Shown piece by piece: positions 25,242 to 33,015 of a stretch of 64,000 nucleotides of DNA. This DNA is from Nonomuraea helvata (GTDB taxonomy: Bacteria; Actinomycetota; Actinomycetes; Streptosporangiales; Streptosporangiaceae). Location of the stretch: NCBI RefSeq assembly GCF_039535785.1, contig NZ_BAAAXV010000012.1, forward strand, positions 434,001 through 498,000, in the 5' to 3' direction. The position numbers and the translations under genes were made by a program. The notes beneath the pieces were generated by a model. It did not search any database. It saw only the letters and a list, made by a program, of their open reading frames with translations, and was not told where the DNA came from. How positions within the stretch are numbered: position 1 is the stretch's first letter; each line of letters opens with the position of its first letter.

Positions 25242-26191
25242 CGGGAGGGCTCCTTGGTCGAGGGCTCCTGGGTCAGGGTGAGGAAGACGTCGTCCAGGTC
25301 GGGGGTGTGCATCGACAGCTCGGCGACGTCGACGGCATGCGTGTCCAGCCACTCCAGGAGCTTCCTCAGCGTCCTGACTCCGCCGGAGTCGGGGATCTGC
25401 ACGGTGAGCGCCGCGTCGTTGCTGGAGGTGGCGCCGACGTGGCCGGCCGCCCTGCGGTACCCGTCGGGGTCGGCGAATCGTACGACGATGTGGCCGCCGG
25501 GGACCATGCGCTTGAGCTCCTCAGGGGTGCCCTCGGCCACCAGCCGGCCCTGGCTGAGCAGCGCGATGCGGTCGGCGAGTTCGTCGGCCTCCTCCAGGTA
25601 TTGGGTGGTCAGGAAGATGGTCACGCCGTCCTGCTGGACGAGGTCCCGGACGATCTGCCACATGATGCGGCGGCTGCGGGGGTCCAGGCCTGCGGTCGGT
25701 TCGTCGAGGAAGATGAGCCTGGGCGTGCCGACCATGGTCATGGCGAGGTCGAGCCGGCGGCGCATGCCGCCCGAGTAGGTGACCGCGGGCTTGCGCGCGG
25801 CGTCGGTGAGGTCGAAGCGCTCCAGCAGTTCGCGGACGCGCCCGCCGCCCTTGGCGCGGCCGAGGTGGAGCAGGTCGGCCATGAGTCGCAGGTTCTCCTC
25901 GCCGGTGAGGAAGCTGTCGACCGCGGAGAACTGGCCGGTGACGCCGATCGCGGCACGCACCTTGTCGGGTTCCTTGGCCAGGTCGTGCCCGGCCACCCAG
26001 ATCTCGCCCGCGTCGGCCTTGATCAGGGTGGACAGGATCTGCACTGTGGTGGTCTTGCCCGCGCCGTTCGGACCGAGCAGCGAGAAGACGGTGCCCTGCG
26101 GGATGCTGAGGTCGATGCCGTCCAGGACGCGGTGGGCGCCGTAGGACTTACGCAGCCCCGTCACCGAAACGAAGGTTCGCATCGCGTTCAC
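25238..26191 (-). CDS. ABC exporter ATPase (DrrA-like)
   Basis: A 317-residue cytosolic ATPase with Walker A GPNGAGKTTT, Q-loop TGQFSAVD, signature YSGGMRRRLDLAM, Walker B LIFLDEPTAGLD and the H-loop TTQYLEEAD. The C-terminal ~90 residues are the regulatory domain seen in DrrA-type drug exporters. The GTG start at 26191 overlaps the P450 stop (GTGA); ATG 26182 is an alternative. The permease partner follows with a 4-base overlap. Confidence 0.92.
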   Translation of the reverse strand: MNAMRTFVSVTGLRKSYGAHRVLDGIDLSIPQGTVFSLLGPNGAGKTTTVQILSTLIKADAGEIWVAGHDLAKEPDKVRAAIGVTGQFSAVDSFLTGEENLRLMADLLHLGRAKGGGRVRELLERFDLTDAARKPAVTYSGGMRRRLDLAMTMVGTPRLIFLDEPTAGLDPRSRRIMWQIVRDLVQQDGVTIFLTTQYLEEADELADRIALLSQGRLVAEGTPEELKRMVPGGHIVVRFADPDGYRRAAGHVGATSSNDAALTVQIPDSGGVRTLRKLLEWLDTHAVDVAELSMHTPDLDDVFLTLTQEPSTKEPSR

Positions 26192-27396
26192 CCCCGATCC
26201 CAGGTGACGGGCAGGCTGTGCACGCCGTACACCTGCGAAGGGTCGGTGCGCAGTGACAGCTCTTCAGCCGGTACGGCGAGTCGCAGCGTCGGGAAGCGGA
26301 TGAGCAGCGCGGGAAACGCGACACGCATCTCGACGCGGGCAAGCTGCTGACCGAGGCACTGGTGGACGCCGTGGCCGAAGGCCAGGTGCCCGGCGGCCGA
26401 GCGGCTCAGGTCGAGCACGTCGGGGTCGGAGAACCTGGCCGGGTCCCTGTTGGCGGCGTTGATCGCGATGATGACCGTGTCGCCCGCCTTGAGCTGCCTG
26501 CCGCCGAGCTCCACGTCCTCCAGCACGCCGCGCATACCGGTGGCGGCGACGGACAGGTAACGCAGCAGCTCCTCCACGGCGCCGATGGCCAGGTCGGGGT
26601 CGCCGCGCAGGGCGGCGAGCTGGGCCGGGTTGCGCAGCAGGGCGAAGGCGCCGAGCGCGAGCATGTTGGCGGTGGTGTCGAGCCCGGCGCCGAGCAGGAA
26701 CGCGGCCACGCCGCCGAGCTCCTCGTCGGTCAGGTCGCCGCCGGTGGCCAGGTCGCTGAGCAGGTCGTCGGTCGGCTTGGCCCGCTTGGCGAGCGCGAGC
26801 TCCCGCAGGTACGTGCCGAGCTCGACGAAGGCGGCGTACTGCGCCTCAGCGGTCCCGGCGTCCGACAGGGCCTGGGTGGAGCTCTGGAACTGGTCGCGGT
26901 CCTCGTACGGTACGCCGAGCAGCTCACAGATCATCAGCGCTGGAACGGGCTGCGCGAAGACCTCGACGAGGTCGGCGGGCGGCCCCTGCCGCTCCATCGC
27001 GTCGAGCCGCTCACGGGTGATCTCGGTGACCCGCTCGGTGAGCAGGTTCATCCTGCGGGCGGTGAACTTGCCCGCCAGCAGCCTGCGGAAGCGGGTGTGC
27101 TGGGGTGCGTCCATGCCGGTCAGGTCACCGACGGGGGCCGGCGGCAGGTGCCCGCCCGCCAGGGGGTGGTAGTGGGTTTCGTAGCGGGAGCTGAACCGTG
27201 GGTCGGCGAGGATCTGGCGGACCAGGTCGTATCCGGTGATCATCCAGACGCCGGGGGCGCCCTCGGGCACGGCCAGGCGGGCGATGGGTTGCTCTGCGCG
27301 CAGGGCGGTGAGCGAAGGGGCGGGATCGAAGGGACAGGCGGGTGAGCGGTCGAGGGACGGAGCGACCGGCTCATCGCGATAGTACGTGTTCATCAC
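26188..27396 (-). CDS. Cytochrome P450 monooxygenase
   Basis: A 402-residue soluble bacterial P450. The I-helix is LLGAGLDTTANML (oxygen-binding A/G-x-D-T-T). The ExxR motif falls in VEELLRYLSV, and the heme loop is HLAFGHGVHQCLGQQLAR (F-x-x-G-x-H-x-C-x-G). It hydroxylates or epoxidises a small molecule using electrons from ferredoxin; no ferredoxin gene is adjacent. It leads a three-gene operon with a drug-type ABC exporter, so it may modify the compound that is exported. The promoter faces that of the regulator at 27544; TTGCATTCAG at 27411-27420 lies 15 bp before its start. Confidence 0.93.
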   Translation of the reverse strand: MMNTYYRDEPVAPSLDRSPACPFDPAPSLTALRAEQPIARLAVPEGAPGVWMITGYDLVRQILADPRFSSRYETHYHPLAGGHLPPAPVGDLTGMDAPQHTRFRRLLAGKFTARRMNLLTERVTEITRERLDAMERQGPPADLVEVFAQPVPALMICELLGVPYEDRDQFQSSTQALSDAGTAEAQYAAFVELGTYLRELALAKRAKPTDDLLSDLATGGDLTDEELGGVAAFLLGAGLDTTANMLALGAFALLRNPAQLAALRGDPDLAIGAVEELLRYLSVAATGMRGVLEDVELGGRQLKAGDTVIIAINAANRDPARFSDPDVLDLSRSAAGHLAFGHGVHQCLGQQLARVEMRVAFPALLIRFPTLRLAVPAEELSLRTDPSQVYGVHSLPVTWDRG

Positions 27397-27410
27397 AACT
27401 GAAAGCTACG

Positions 27411-27420
27411 TTGCATTCAG
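27411..27420. promoter_or_regulatory. Half-operator near the P450 start
   Basis: TTGCATTCAG is repeated exactly, in inverse orientation, as CTGAATGCAA at 27491-27500, where it joins the larger inverted repeat. Its place 15 bp before the P450 ATG suits repression of the operon by the divergently encoded regulator. Confidence 0.5.
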
Positions 27421-27493
27421 AAATTATGTCAATCAGGTGAGGCACATCATCCCAGGCCAGAGCCGATAAATTGATGCGTTGACGCTGAAACTG

Positions 27494-27514
27494 AATGCAA
27501 TGAAACATTGCATT
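27494..27514. promoter_or_regulatory. Perfect inverted repeat operator of the P450/ABC cluster
   Basis: AATGCAATG and CATTGCATT are exact 9-bp inverted arms separated by AAA. The site lies 30 bp before the regulator start and about 100 bp from the P450 start, in the AT-rich 147-bp divergent gap. It is the natural candidate binding site for the chimeric regulator. Confidence 0.65.
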
Positions 27515-27543
27515 GTGTGGCCCCCGAACGCAATAGTGGTGTC

Positions 27544-28227
27544 ATGTCAGAAGGAAGGTTGACCCTGCAGGACCGTCACCGCATCGCGACCGGCCTCGCC
27601 GAAGGCCGCTCCTACGCCGAGATCGCCAGGCGGCTGAACCGGCCGACCTCGACGATCAGCCGTGAGGTCGGCCGCAACGGCGGCCCCAGCGACTACCGCC
27701 CTGAGCGGGCGCACCAGGCGACAGCGCGGCGGGCGCGGCGCGGCACCCCGGCACGTTCGCCCGAGGCCGAACCCCAGGACCGCAAGGTCGTCGAGGTGCA
27801 AGAGGAAGCCGTCGAGATGGCGGTCGGGATGGGCCTGCCGAAAATGATGGCGCGCGTGCTCATCGGCCTGTGGCTGAGCGAGGACGGCAGGCTCACCGCG
27901 GCCGAGCTGTCGCGTGGGCTGAACGTCAGTCCCGCCTCGATCTCCATGGCAGTGGGCTACCTGACCCAGCAGGGGCTGATCAGGCGCGAACGTGATCCGC
28001 AGCGGCGGCACGACATCTATGTGGTCGACGACGACGCCTGGTACCACTCGACGGTGATCAGCTCGAGGCAGACGCTCGAGGCGGCTGAGCTCACGAAGGC
28101 GGCGGGGCGGCGGCTCGGGCTCGACACACCCGTGGGACGCCGCCTGGCCAGGGGCGGCGCGTTCCTGGAGCGGATCAGCCTGGACGCTCTGGAGTCGGCC
28201 GAACGCTGGCGCGACCTCCCGCCATGA
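27544..28227 (+). CDS. Chimeric regulator: IS30-type HTH plus GbsR/MarR-type domain
   Basis: A 227-residue DNA-binding protein made of two parts. Residues 1-65 are the N-terminal helix-turn-helix of IS30-family transposases (LTLQDRHRIATGLAEGRSYA, EIARRLNRPTSTISREVGRN, YRPERAHQAT). Residues ~90-190 form a GbsR/MarR-like winged helix (MARVLIGLWLSEDGRLTAAE, LSRGLNVSPASISMAVGYLT, RRERDPQRRHDIYVV). No transposase catalytic domain is present. It is divergent from the P450-ABC operon with a perfect inverted repeat between them, so it most probably represses that operon and itself. The start at ATG 27544 has a weak ribosome site. Confidence 0.82.
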   Translation: MSEGRLTLQDRHRIATGLAEGRSYAEIARRLNRPTSTISREVGRNGGPSDYRPERAHQATARRARRGTPARSPEAEPQDRKVVEVQEEAVEMAVGMGLPKMMARVLIGLWLSEDGRLTAAELSRGLNVSPASISMAVGYLTQQGLIRRERDPQRRHDIYVVDDDAWYHSTVISSRQTLEAAELTKAAGRRLGLDTPVGRRLARGGAFLERISLDALESAERWRDLPP

Positions 28228-28447
28228 TCAGACCGCAGGCGGATGTCAAGTGCTGTCGTGCAAGAGCTCCCTCAATGCCCACGAGACCCTGTTCGACCCG
28301 CGTAACGAAACCCCCGCTCCCAGCCGGAACCCCCTGCGAGGCTCCCGAATGCAGGCTGACCGTCAGCCGGCCTGCGACGGAACGTCGCCGCCGCTCCTGC
28401 TCAACCGCCTGCCGAGTTCGCGCGTCGGACTACGACGCGATCGCGGC

Positions 28448-28565
28448 CTACTCCGGATTGCCCGGCTGCGCGACATCCCCGCTCAGCGCCAGCCGCTTGG
28501 CGACGTCCAGTCGTACCTCGCCGTAGGGCTGGACGTGCTGCCAGAGCGCCTGCTCCGAGGGCTCG
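28448..28565 (-). pseudogene. Tn3-family transposase, C-terminal remnant
   Basis: The minus frame ending at TAG 28448 reads QALWQHVQPYGEVRLDVAKR then LALSGDVAQPGNPE. The same block occurs at the end of the Tn3 transposase remnant at 46105 (FWQHVQPHGEVRLDVAKR), so both descend from related elements. Only about 38 codons survive. The preceding 28228-28447 segment shows no gene. Confidence 0.7.
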
Positions 28566-28683
28566 GAGAGGCGCGTGGTGGGACAGCGGTCCGCCGCGGT
28601 CGCCGATGCTGGTGCTCTCGCGCTCGGCGGTCAGGATGGCTGGACTTCGTCGAAGACGGCGAGGGCTTGAGTGGGGTCCGGGC

Positions 28684-29754
28684 TCACGAGGCGTTCCAGA
28701 CCGGCCGTCGTGATTTTCGCCCATTGCCGGCTCGTGCCCACATCTGTTCCTCGAAGGCGCGGACGGCATCGTCCAGATCTCCAGGGTGGGGGGCGGCGGC
28801 GATGGACTCGGCGAGTTCGGCGCCTTCCAGCATCGCGAGGTTCGCGCCCGCCCCCAATGGGGGCATCAGGTGGGCGGCGTCGCCGAGCAGCGTCACCCCG
28901 GGGACGTGGGTCCAGGTGTGGGAGACGGGCAGGACGTAGAGGGGACGGTGGACGAAAGTGGTGCCATGGCGGAGGAGGTCGAGGACGGGAGCGGCCCAGC
29001 CGTCGAACAGAGCCAGCAGGCTTGATCGCACGGCCTCGACGTCGGCCAGGTCCAGGTTCGTGTGCCAGTCCAGCGGCGCGCGGAACTGGGCGCCCACCTT
29101 GACGTGGCCGCCGCTGTTGCGCTGGGCGACGAGGGCGCGGTTCACGCCGTACACAGCCACGGAGCCGTCGCCGATCAACCGGGCGAGGTCAGGGTGGCGG
29201 GTGTCGATGTCGTCCAGGGAGGTTTCGACCCGGGTGACGCCGGTGTAGTGCGGCGTCGCGGACGAGATTGCCGGGCGGACTCTGGACCAGGCGCCGTCCG
29301 CGCCGATCACGAGGTCGAACGTCTCCTGTCGCCCGTCCGCGAAATGGACGAGCACGCCGCCATGGGTCTGCGGCACCACCTCCGTCACGTGCCGCCCCCA
29401 TTGGACGTCGAGGGGGCCGAGCAGCAGGTCGCGGAGGTGCCCGCGGTCGATCTCGGGGTTGGCCCGTTCATCCGGACGGGGTTTCCAGTCGCGAAGGACG
29501 GTCCCGTTCGTGTCCAGGATGCGCATGGCCTGCCCCTCGGGACGGGACAGTTCCTGGAACTCCGTCAGTAGCCCTGCCTTCTCCAGTGCGAGCTGGCCCA
29601 TCCCCTTGTGCAGGTCCAGCGTGCCGCCCGGGGGGCGGGCGTCGGGGGCAGGATCGCGTTCGAGGACGGTGACGGGGTGCCCATGGTGGTGCAGGACACG
29701 GGCGAAGCTAAGGCCGCCGGGACCTCCCCCGACCGCAGCGATACGGCGTCTCAT
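28684..29754 (-). CDS. FAD-dependent monooxygenase, TetX-like, with frameshifted tail
   Basis: A 356-residue class A flavoprotein monooxygenase: GxGxxG in VGGGPGGLSFARVLHHHG, ERD binding the ribose, RGHLRDLLLG, the DG motif LVIGADGAWS and the GD motif VTLLGDAAHLMPPLGAG. It hydroxylates aromatic or tetracycline-like compounds with NAD(P)H. Near 28722 the frame slips: the last residues here are RAGNGRKSRRPVWNAS, whereas another frame gives WAKITTAGLERLVSPDPTQA, ending at TGA 28631, which is the expected family end. One missing base would explain it. The catalytic core is intact. It is divergent from a truncated TetR gene. Confidence 0.82.
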   Translation of the reverse strand: MRRRIAAVGGGPGGLSFARVLHHHGHPVTVLERDPAPDARPPGGTLDLHKGMGQLALEKAGLLTEFQELSRPEGQAMRILDTNGTVLRDWKPRPDERANPEIDRGHLRDLLLGPLDVQWGRHVTEVVPQTHGGVLVHFADGRQETFDLVIGADGAWSRVRPAISSATPHYTGVTRVETSLDDIDTRHPDLARLIGDGSVAVYGVNRALVAQRNSGGHVKVGAQFRAPLDWHTNLDLADVEAVRSSLLALFDGWAAPVLDLLRHGTTFVHRPLYVLPVSHTWTHVPGVTLLGDAAHLMPPLGAGANLAMLEGAELAESIAAAPHPGDLDDAVRAFEEQMWARAGNGRKSRRPVWNAS

Positions 29755-29807
29755 GCCGATACGCTGTATTTTATTGTGACGATGTAGCGCAACAGTTCGA
29801 TGTAGCC

Positions 29808-30056
29808 ATGACCGTGTGGGACCGGCCCGAGCCGCCGACTCGCCCTCTGCCCCTCGACCGGGAGCGCATCGTCTTCGCCGCCATCGCGCTGGCCGGCCAG
29901 GCCGGGCTGGAGGCGAGGGCGTTGCGCAAGGTCGCCGCCCGCCTGGAGGTCGGCCCGGTGCGGCTGTACGGATACATCTCCACCAAGGAAGAGCTGTTCG
30001 ACCTCGTGGTGGACGAGGTCCACGCTGAGCTCCTCCCCACCACGGCAGAACAACCC
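29808..30056 (+). pseudogene. TetR-family regulator, truncated after the HTH
   Basis: The first ~80 residues are a clear TetR DNA-binding domain (IVFAAIALAGQAGLEARALR, KVAARLEVGPVRLYGYISTK, EELFDLVVDEVHAEL). After about 30050 the frame stays open but no longer resembles a TetR ligand domain, and it soon runs into the 3' end of the coiled-coil gene on the other strand. The ligand-binding domain is lost. Position and orientation suggest it once controlled the FAD monooxygenase. Confidence 0.7.
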
Positions 30057-30189
30057 TGCGTCAATCGGACGAAGGGGTGGCGCGGCCCGGCCTTCCGCCT
30101 CGGCAAGACTCCCGAAACCTACGGGGAGCCCTCCATCTACGCGGAGCACTCTCGTCTACCCACCTGGAAATCGGAAGCCCTTCCAGGTT

Positions 30190-31380
30190 CTACGACGACG
30201 AACGGAGTTCGGCAGCCACCGCCCGCTCCCGCAACTGCGCCGCCTCCGCCCGTACCGCCTCCAGCTCCGCCCGCATGTCCTCGAGCCGTATCCGCTCCAG
30301 CCTCAACTCCCCCAGCAGCCGATCCTGCTCCTTCGCCGCGGCGTCAGCCCGCGACTTCTCCCGGGACACCTGCTTCCGCTCCCGGGACAGCGCCGCCGCG
30401 GACTCGGCCGCCTTCTCCTCCAGCCGTTCCACCTCGGCCGTCGCCCGAGCGGCGTCCTTGAGCGCCACCGCTCGATCCCGCTCCGCCTCGGCCGCCGCGC
30501 GCTCGGACATGACGGCCCGCTCCACCGCCCGGTCCCGCTCCTGCGCCGCCGCCTCGGCGCGGGCCTGCGCGCCGACCGCCGCCCGCTCGGCCTGCTCGCG
30601 CGCCCGCACGGCCGCCGCCGTCTCGTCGCGGGCTCGATCACGTTCCTCCCGCGCCTGGTCGGCGTCCTGTTGACTCTGTACGGCCTGCGCCCGAGCCTCG
30701 GCGGTACGCCGCTCCGCCAACTCCGCCCGTTCGGCCAGTTCCTGAACGGCCTGATCCCTGGCCTGCTCCGTCAGCTCGACCTGGTGGAGAGCCTCCTCGG
30801 CCAGCTGCTCTGCCGCCTCCGCGCGCCGCTGCGCCTCCTCGGCCGTCTGCAGCGCCTGACGTTCGGTGCTCGCCGCCTCCCGCAACGCCGCCAGCGCCTG
30901 CTCCCTCGCTCGCTCGGCATCCCCCAGCGCAGTCTCCCGCTCGCTTTCCGCCTCTTCCAGCCGTGCCCGCATCTCGGCCGTCTGCCTGCGGGCGTGCTCG
31001 GCGGCCTCGCGCGCCAGCCGTACCTGCTCGAATGCCTGCTCCCGCTCGGTGCGCGCGATGGCGACCCGCGTGTGCGCCTCGGCCTGCACCGCGCTCAGCT
31101 TCGCCTCGACCCCCGCCGGGCTCAACTCCTCGGCCAGCGCTCGCGCCAGCGGCTCGATGGCAGCCGCCAGCCCGCTCTCCATCCGGTCGTACAACTGCTC
31201 GGCCCTGGCCAGGGCTCCCTCGAGCCCCGGCGTGGCGCGCCGTAGCTCCCGCTCCCGCTTGGCAGCTGCCTGACAGTCCTTCTCGGGACAGTACGCCTTG
31301 GGACGCCCTCTCCCCCGCCGCTGCTCGATCGGCGCTCCGCAGTGCTTACAGGGCGTCACCACGCTGGTCTCCACAGTCAC
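30190..31380 (-). CDS. Zinc-ribbon protein with very long coiled coil
   Basis: A 396-residue protein. Residues 10-36 carry C-x2-C ... C-x4-C (CKHCGAP ... YCPEKDC) separated by a basic GRGRPKA, a zinc-ribbon-like module of the type that often binds nucleic acid. From about residue 75 to the end the sequence is nearly all A, E, R, Q and L in heptads: a ~300-residue coiled coil, probably a rod-like dimer. Plasmid KfrA-type or SMC-like architectures are comparable, but no ATPase or KfrA N-terminal domain is present. The GTG start at 31380 lies 22 bp from an ATTTTCTAGAAAAT palindrome, suggesting self-regulation. The function is unknown. Confidence 0.75.
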   Translation of the reverse strand: MTVETSVVTPCKHCGAPIEQRRGRGRPKAYCPEKDCQAAAKRERELRRATPGLEGALARAEQLYDRMESGLAAAIEPLARALAEELSPAGVEAKLSAVQAEAHTRVAIARTEREQAFEQVRLAREAAEHARRQTAEMRARLEEAESERETALGDAERAREQALAALREAASTERQALQTAEEAQRRAEAAEQLAEEALHQVELTEQARDQAVQELAERAELAERRTAEARAQAVQSQQDADQAREERDRARDETAAAVRAREQAERAAVGAQARAEAAAQERDRAVERAVMSERAAAEAERDRAVALKDAARATAEVERLEEKAAESAAALSRERKQVSREKSRADAAAKEQDRLLGELRLERIRLEDMRAELEAVRAEAAQLRERAVAAELRSSS

Positions 31381-31401
31381 TGCGACAGCTTACCATTTTC
31401 G

Positions 31402-31415
31402 ATTTTCTAGAAAAT
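31402..31415. promoter_or_regulatory. AT-rich palindrome before the coiled-coil gene
   Basis: ATTTTCTAGAAAAT is a perfect 14-bp palindrome, and CCATTTTC (31393-31400) with GAAAATGG (31409-31416) forms an overlapping inverted repeat. It lies in an AT-rich island immediately upstream of the GTG at 31380. Promoter and operator roles are inferred from position. Confidence 0.5.
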
Positions 31416-31459
31416 GGAAATCAGAAATAAGGATCCGTTGCACCACGACGCTCTCGCTG

Positions 31460-31492
31460 TAACTTGCGAGAAGGCAACATTCCCGCAAGTTA
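31460..31492. repeat. Inverted repeat with 9-bp arms
   Basis: TAACTTGCG (31460-31468) and CGCAAGTTA (31484-31492) are exact inverted arms around a 15-base loop. It lies between the coiled-coil gene and the sugar locus. It might be a recombination or binding site; no function is evident. A second hairpin (CGCCGTTCC/GGAACGGCG) lies at 31563-31581. The region 31493-31645 has no convincing gene. Confidence 0.45.
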
Positions 31493-31645
31493 CGGTCGGG
31501 TGTGAGGGACCCCGGAGCTGTCTGCAAATCTGCACCGATACGTCAGCAGGAATCTGCGAGTACGCCGTTCCGGGAACGGCGCAGGCCCCCGGCGCGGCCC
31601 ATGTCTGCCGTACTCCGGCGCCACCCCATGTACAGCTCCAAGCCC

Positions 31646-31671
31646 TTGACGCGAGGGATGTTATCGGTAAC
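31646..31671 (+). promoter_or_regulatory. Promoter with LacI-type operator of the decayed sugar operon
   Basis: TTGAC at 31646-31650 is followed at 31660-31671 by GTTATCGGTAAC, one base different from the GTTATCGATAAC palindromes before the glycosidase gene at 35290. The operator overlaps the -35/-10 spacer, a classical repression position. It lies before the solute-binding remnant and the LacI gene. Confidence 0.55.
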
Positions 31672-31741
31672 TCTCACCTCATCGCCTCTGGCTCGGCCCT
31701 TTTCGCTTCTCAAGAGCCGCAGCAGCTCTCTCAGCGATCCG

Positions 31742-31856
31742 GACAACCTACAACGTCAAAGCACTCGACCTCTTCAACCAGGTCTGGCTGGGGCAGACGT
31801 CCCCGCAGGACGCCGCGACTAAGATCACCAATGAGGCCAATGCCGCCATCAAGTAA
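31742..31856 (+). pseudogene. Sugar ABC transporter solute-binding protein, C-terminal remnant
   Basis: The frame ending at TAA 31854 reads YNVKALDLFNQVWLGQTSPQ then DAATKITNEANAAIK. This is the end of an extracellular sugar-binding lipoprotein (..W.G..SP..A...I....NAAI). The rest of the gene and the permease genes are missing, a deletion within an old carbohydrate uptake operon. Confidence 0.6.
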
Positions 31857-31866
31857 GGTCCCTCCT

Positions 31867-32919
31867 GTGGAAGTTACCGGTCACATCTCCGGCGAGGACG
31901 TCCCCCGCCGCTCCGCGAGCATCTGGGACGTCGCCCGAGTGGCCGGTGTCTCCCAGCAGACCGTCTCCCGCGTGATCAACGGCAAGGGCCGGGTCAGCGC
32001 GGAGACGCGGGCCAAGGTCCTGCGGGTCATCGAGGAACTGGGCTACCGGCCCAACAAGCTGGCCCGGATGCTGGCCGGCGGCCCGGTGCGCTCGGTCACC
32101 GTGCTGACCTCCGACACCTCCCTGTACGGCGCGGCCGCCACGCTGCGCGGGATGGAGGAGGCGGCCAGGACGGCCGGGTTCTCGGTCGGGATCAGCGTGC
32201 TGGAGCCCGGATCCGGCCAGCGGGACGTCGCCGAACGGCTCAACCGGCCGGGAGAGGCGGTCATGGTGATCGCCTACGACGACGCCGGGGTGCGGGCGCT
32301 CGCGTCGCTGCCACCGGACGTCCCGATGGCAGCGGCCGTGGAGCGCCGCCCCGGCGCCGAGGCGCCCGACCCCTGGCAGGTGTGGCTGGACGACCGGGCG
32401 GCGGCCGCGCACGCCACCCGCTACCTGCTCAGCCTCGGTCACCGGACCGTGCACTACGTGGCCATCCCCTCCTCCACCAGCGATCTGCCCCAGCGCACCC
32501 AGGGCTGGGCGGACGCGCTGCGCGCCGCGGGACGGCCGCTGCCCGAACCGCTGCACGGCGGCTGGAGCCCGCGCTCGGGCTACCTGGCCGTCCGCCCCCT
32601 GGCGGCCGACCCCTCGGTCACCGCGATCCTGTGCGGCAACGACGACCTCGCGCTGGGCGTGATGCGGGCGGCCCGCGAGGCCGGCCGGCACATCCCCGGC
32701 GACCTCAGCGTCGTCGGCTTCGACGACTCGCCTCCCGCGGCCTACCTCAACCCCTCGCTCACCACCGTACGGCTCGACTTCGAAGGGCTCGGCCGGGCCT
32801 GCTTCGGCCTGCTGCACCGCAGGCTGGACCCGCAGAACGCCCCGGCCGTACCCGCCTGGAGCGAGCCCGAACTCATCGTCAGGGAGAGCAGCGCCCCCGC
32901 GCCCGGCTCCACCTTCTGA
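31867..32919 (+). CDS. LacI-family transcriptional regulator
   Basis: A 350-residue repressor with an N-terminal LacI helix-turn-helix and hinge (SIWDVARVAGVSQQTVSRVI, NGKGRVSAETRAKVLRVIEE, LGYRPNKLARMLAGG) and a periplasmic-binding-protein-like effector domain (ILCGNDDLALGVMRAAREAG, DLSVVGFDDSPPAAYLNPSL, TTVR). It binds a sugar and leaves its operators when induced. GTG 31867 is taken as start, because the frame upstream is the remnant and a non-coding leader. GTTATCGATAAC sites at 31660, 35328 and 35416 are its probable targets, placing it in control of the ricin-lectin glycosidase. Confidence 0.88.
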   Translation: MEVTGHISGEDVPRRSASIWDVARVAGVSQQTVSRVINGKGRVSAETRAKVLRVIEELGYRPNKLARMLAGGPVRSVTVLTSDTSLYGAAATLRGMEEAARTAGFSVGISVLEPGSGQRDVAERLNRPGEAVMVIAYDDAGVRALASLPPDVPMAAAVERRPGAEAPDPWQVWLDDRAAAAHATRYLLSLGHRTVHYVAIPSSTSDLPQRTQGWADALRAAGRPLPEPLHGGWSPRSGYLAVRPLAADPSVTAILCGNDDLALGVMRAAREAGRHIPGDLSVVGFDDSPPAAYLNPSLTTVRLDFEGLGRACFGLLHRRLDPQNAPAVPAWSEPELIVRESSAPAPGSTF

Positions 32920-33015
32920 ACCCCCTTTCCCGGCCCCTGCCGTGCCTGATCCGGGAGGGGCAGAAGAGGCACGCCATGCCCCGGGCGGGCGGGTCGCCCC
33001 GCCGCCACCGCCCGC

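Noticed and set aside
29249..31273. Ser/Arg/Ala-rich + strand frames opposite the coiled-coil gene, which could be taken for repeats or a CRISPR-like array
   Set aside because: The periodicity comes from the heptads of the minus-strand coiled coil; there are no regular direct repeats with spacers.
31543..31746. 67-codon minus frame between the coiled-coil gene and the sugar locus
   Set aside because: It runs across the LacI-type operator and promoter, has no family resemblance and no ribosome site.
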